Part shown: positions 5,477 to 7,672 of the stretch, one piece after another
How the letters are laid out: each line of letters opens with the position of its first letter
Position numbering within the stretch: position 1 is the first letter of the stretch
Source of the DNA: Deltaproteobacteria bacterium
GTDB lineage: Bacteria; Desulfobacterota; Dissulfuribacteria; Dissulfuribacterales; UBA3076
Reading direction: 5' to 3'
DNA length: 7,672 nucleotides
NCBI GenBank assembly: GCA_030605675.1
Contig: JAUWHV010000114.1
Span: 1 to 7,672 of the forward strand
Made by a program: the position numbers and the translations under genes
Notes under the pieces: model-generated
The model's input: the letters and a program-made list of their open reading frames with translations, nothing else
The model's database searches: none
Told to the model about the DNA's origin: nothing

Positions 5477-5941
5477 ATGTTACTAGGAAACAAAAAAGAC
5501 AAAAAACCGGATGTCAACCCTTTAGTTATAGTTTTATTTGCAGGAATTGTTATTGGATTTTATGGGATTTACAACATCTACAAGGGTTATGAGTCACAGA
5601 ACTGGCCAACGACAGAAGGAAAGATCATAGATTCTCGTCTAGCCGGTGCCAAAAGGATTATCGGCCGCAGGGTATTTATTAAGTACGAATATTTCGTAGA
5701 GGGGAATCGTTATGTAAGTTCCCAAATATCCTATACTTTGATAATCGGCGATTACAGTGGCGCTATAGAAATCATGAGGGAATATCCTAAAGGCAAAATC
5801 GTTACTGTCTACTATAACCCTGACAATTTAATGGACGCGGTTCTGAAAACAGAGATATCAGGGCGAATCTCCTGGCTCTTTATTCTCAGTGTTCTCGCCA
5901 TTATAGTAGGCCTGAGAGGCTTGAGGTGGCAAAGGTTCTAG
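5477..5941 (+). CDS. DUF3592 small membrane protein
   Basis: The 154-residue protein has a hydrophobic segment at about 14-34 (PLVIVLFAGIVIGFYGIY), an extra-membrane middle and a second segment at about 131-148 (ISWLFILSVLAIIVGLRG). The middle matches DUF3592: WPTTEGKIIDSR (43-54), a KYEYFVEGNRYVSS stretch, and KGKIVTVYYNPDN (105-117) before AVL. The family's function is unknown. The gene begins 24 bases after the transporter stop and in the same reading frame; no convincing Shine-Dalgarno sequence is near the ATG (the GGGGG at 5454-5458 is 18 bases away), so it may rely on ribosomes finishing the transporter. The likely operon link suggests a role near phosphate transport, but this is guilt by association only. 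Its TAG stop overlaps the stop of the facing gene by four bases. Confidence 0.82.
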   Translation: MLLGNKKDKKPDVNPLVIVLFAGIVIGFYGIYNIYKGYESQNWPTTEGKIIDSRLAGAKRIIGRRVFIKYEYFVEGNRYVSSQISYTLIIGDYSGAIEIMREYPKGKIVTVYYNPDNLMDAVLKTEISGRISWLFILSVLAIIVGLRGLRWQRF

Positions 5942-6672
5942 GACTTCTTCTTAATTCTGCTTAACAGCAACCAGATTGCAGCGATCAGAAGCGCGCCCGT
6001 GAAGACGTGTGAAAGGAGCTTGTCAAAGTTGATCTGTGAAATGATGGGTATGGAATCCGTTATTCGAGGTTTATATTCCAGGTCTTTGCTTAAATAAATA
6101 TTTTTCACAATATCTTCAAACAGTTTACGGTATTCATTAAAATCCTTATCTTCAGCGTAACATATTATCTGGATGCAGCCCTTCCTGGTCAGCTTTGTAG
6201 CTATGAGACCTTTTACCTTTTCCGCGTCTGCCATGAAGGTCATCCATAAAGTATGATCATCCGGATCGTATAGGATCTCTCCGACCACTGTATTCGGAAT
6301 CCCACTGATTCTTTCCTCGATTGGTTTTGATCCTTTTTTTTCTTTAGTTAATTTCTTCATCTTGCCTTCAGGAATTCGCCCTGTCTTGTTCAGCCAAATA
6401 AGTATGTACGGGCATGCAAACCAATGCTCAGCGCCGGACAATTGAAAACCATAATCATATGCAGATTTTTCAGCATCAGGTGCGGCCAGTTGCAACTTCA
6501 TGGAATGTTCATCCAGGATTTCCCCCGGAATCCGGACCCAGTTGTGCGGCAATTTTAACGTGAAACCTTCTTTTGCATTGAATCTCTGGGTAAACTCGGT
6601 TCCAGAGGCAATATTGGCCAAAACAAAGACAAACGATATTATGATGAGTATCCGTCCCATGTGCTTTATCAT
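5938..6672 (-). CDS. Secreted, C-terminally membrane-anchored protein of unknown function
   Basis: The 244-residue product starts with a signal peptide (MIKHMGRILIIISFVFVLAN, probable cleavage after ASG at 22-24) and ends with one membrane segment (about 222-238, FTGALLIAAIWLLL) and a basic tail RIKKKS. The bulk should thus lie outside the inner membrane, anchored by its C-terminus. The opening EGFTLKLPHNWVRIPG (35-50) and the closing YRKLFEDIVKNIYL (181-194) resemble the first and last elements of PsbP/DcrB-like folds (strand with LP..W, end helix with F..I), but I cannot assign a family. ATG at 6672 is preferred: AGGGG lies seven bases upstream. A longer start at TTG 6696 lacks a ribosome-binding site and would add polar residues before the signal peptide; ATG 6660 is a second possibility. 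It faces the DUF3592 gene and shares the CTAG with its stop. Confidence 0.75.
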   Translation of the reverse strand: MIKHMGRILIIISFVFVLANIASGTEFTQRFNAKEGFTLKLPHNWVRIPGEILDEHSMKLQLAAPDAEKSAYDYGFQLSGAEHWFACPYILIWLNKTGRIPEGKMKKLTKEKKGSKPIEERISGIPNTVVGEILYDPDDHTLWMTFMADAEKVKGLIATKLTRKGCIQIICYAEDKDFNEYRKLFEDIVKNIYLSKDLEYKPRITDSIPIISQINFDKLLSHVFTGALLIAAIWLLLSRIKKKS

Positions 6673-6726
6673 TCCTGGACCCCTGAATTTATACAATAAT
6701 ACACTATTCTCCCAGAACCCATAATT

Positions 6727-7035
6727 CCATAAGCGCTAACTTAAGCTGTAGCTTCGGGGTGGTTTTGGTATAATTTCTGGGTCTTGGGAGTGGTTTTTGA
6801 AATTTTTGAAACAACGAATATCGAATATCGAACAAGGAACCGCAGAATGTCGAAGGAAGGTAAAAAAATTTATATTTAGGATCTTTTGATAGGTTTTGCG
6901 GTTCAAATAATCCATATAGGAGAATCTCTACCAAACTAAGGAGCAAAAAAACTTCATGATTCGAAATTCCTTGTTCGATATTCGATATTCGATTTGCCAG
7001 TGAAATAAGCCGGCCCCTTATGTTAGCGCTTATGG
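6727..7035. repeat. Nested inverted-repeat region
   Basis: Outer arms 6727-6745 and 7017-7035 match as reverse complements at 18 of 19 positions, with a perfect core ccataagcgctaac / gttagcgcttatgg. Inside them a perfect 25-bp inverted repeat lies at 6815-6839 and 6967-6991, built from AATATCGAAT units and ending in aacaaggaa. A third 8-bp pair gaaccgca (6837-6844) / tgcggttc (6897-6904) overlaps it. No gene is credible inside, and no target-site duplication is seen at the outer ends. It fills the gap between two divergent genes. Confidence 0.75.
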
Positions 7036-7046
7036 GGCCAAGCCCC
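7034..7046. other. Short GC hairpin at the right end of the repeat region
   Basis: ggggc (7034-7038) and gcccc (7042-7046) form a 5-bp stem with a 3-base loop. It overlaps the last bases of the outer inverted repeat. The nearest T-run is over ten bases away, so it is a weak terminator candidate at best. Confidence 0.25.
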
Positions 7047-7088
7047 TAAGTTCCATTAGTTTTTCAAAGGATAGTTATTTATTTTACA

Positions 7089-7117
7089 TTGACACGGAGG
7101 TAATGTCGTTATAAAAA
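7089..7117 (+). promoter_or_regulatory. Candidate promoter of the universal stress protein gene
   Basis: A perfect -35 TTGACA (7089-7094) is followed by TATAAA at 7110-7115 (15-bp spacer) or TAAAAA at 7112-7117 (17-bp spacer). Start of transcription would be near 7122-7125, about 30 bases before the start codon. A further TATACT at 7125-7130 is also possible as a -10. Confidence 0.5.
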
Positions 7118-7155
7118 TATATTGTATACTACAATAGCGAGAGGAGGCTTTGAGT

Positions 7156-7608
7156 ATGATAATTGAACACGGAGCTTGTCCCTTAACCCGCGGAGAAAAA
7201 CTTTTGGTGGCCCTTGATGGGTCAGAACATGCCTATAAGGCGCTTGACCAGGCAATCAGCTTAGCTAAAGTCTGCAATAGTTTTATTTACTTAATTTCTG
7301 TCCTTGATCTCTATCCTGGCCAAATGGAATTGGCACCGCTTCTTGAAGAAAAGATGTCAGAGGAAATCCGTGAGACCCTGGAAAAAGGTAAAGAAATTGT
7401 TGAAAAAGAAAACCTCTCATGCGAAACTATCGTACACATGGGGGGGACGGCCCATGAATTTATTGTTAAGGAGGCCAAAGAGAAGGGTATAGATCTTATT
7501 GTAATGGGTAGCCATGGTAGGACAGGACTGTCAAGACTGCTGGTGGGAAGTGTCACCGAGAGAGTGATCGGACATGCTCCTTGTGCCGTGATGGTAACTC
7601 CGAAGTAG
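7156..7608 (+). CDS. Universal stress protein, UspA family, ATP-binding type
   Basis: The 150-residue single-domain protein fits the Usp family length. It has the N-terminal strand LLVALDGSEHAYKAL (16-30) with the ATP-contacting D21, the core strand DLIVMGSHG, and the full nucleotide-binding motif G-x2-G-x9-G-S: G118, G121, G131, S132 within GSHGRTGLSRLLVGSVTERV. Such ATP-binding members are cytoplasmic dimers that help cells survive starvation or other stress; the precise role is unknown. The ATG at 7156 is chosen because GAGGAGG (7141-7147) lies eight bases upstream; a TTG at 7150 is too close to that site. It appears to be a single-gene unit with its own promoter after the inverted-repeat region. 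Confidence 0.93.
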   Translation: MIIEHGACPLTRGEKLLVALDGSEHAYKALDQAISLAKVCNSFIYLISVLDLYPGQMELAPLLEEKMSEEIRETLEKGKEIVEKENLSCETIVHMGGTAHEFIVKEAKEKGIDLIVMGSHGRTGLSRLLVGSVTERVIGHAPCAVMVTPK

Positions 7609-7636
7609 CTAAACCGGTCTTCAATAGAGATAGTGG

Positions 7637-7653
7637 GTGCGTTAATGGCGCAC
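7637..7653. terminator. Weak hairpin after the universal stress gene
   Basis: gtgcg (7637-7641) and cgcac (7649-7653) form a 5-bp stem with a 7-base loop 28 bases after the stop codon. It is followed by an A-run, not a T-run, so it is only a doubtful terminator for the plus strand. Confidence 0.2.
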
Positions 7654-7672
7654 ACAAAAAAGGCCTGTACTG

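Noticed and set aside
6704..6946. 80-codon minus-strand frame
   Set aside because: It runs through the nested inverted repeats, has no ribosome-binding site and low-complexity composition.
6815..6991. Repeated AATATCGAAT units as a possible CRISPR array
   Set aside because: Only two inverted arms with very short internal units; no regularly spaced direct repeats, spacers or cas genes.

Overview
The window looks like a chromosomal stretch from a Gram-negative anaerobe, most likely a deltaproteobacterium (Desulfobacterota). This is inferred from the gene mix (a LarA-family protein, a queuosine-tRNA mannosyltransferase relative, a PhoU-like protein with a Na+/phosphate symporter, and a tmRNA with a DYEYALAA-type tag) and from the many short AT-rich palindromic repeats between genes. 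No gene here proves the taxonomy.

Layout. 1-204 is the 3' end of a gene that begins outside the window. 205-549 holds no intact gene: it has tandem/inverted GAAC/GAAT-type repeats, a possible remnant of a small gene, and a 77-bp MITE-like element with terminal inverted repeats and an 8-bp flanking duplication. 550-1177 (minus) is a broken tRNA-queuosine mannosyltransferase gene: the N-terminal domain is well preserved, most of the C-terminal glycosyltransferase domain is missing, and a short piece resembling the family's C-terminus survives in another frame. 1185-1275 is a large imperfect palindrome. 1286-2497 (plus) encodes a LarA-family enzyme with all the key LarA residues, and a second palindrome of the same family follows at 2529-2604. 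2634-2988 is the tmRNA gene ssrA, with tag ADSDYEYALAA.

3236-5941 is a plus-strand phosphate module: a stand-alone PhoU-like protein (DUF47/TIGR00153), a possible 40-residue membrane ORF overlapping the next start, a Na+/phosphate cotransporter with its own C-terminal PhoU-like region, and a small DUF3592 membrane protein. The stand-alone PhoU-like protein probably modulates the transporter. A minus-strand gene for a secreted, C-terminally membrane-anchored protein of unknown function (5938-6672) converges on the DUF3592 gene, and their stop codons share four bases. 6697-7088 has no gene but carries nested inverted repeats (outer arms 6727-6745/7017-7035, inner 25-bp perfect arms 6815-6839/6967-6991). 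7156-7608 is a universal stress protein with an ATP-binding motif and a plausible promoter.

There is no clear new multi-gene system. The most interesting items are the internally deleted mannosyltransferase gene, the MITE-like element, the nested inverted repeats and the small ORF coupled to the phosphate transporter.
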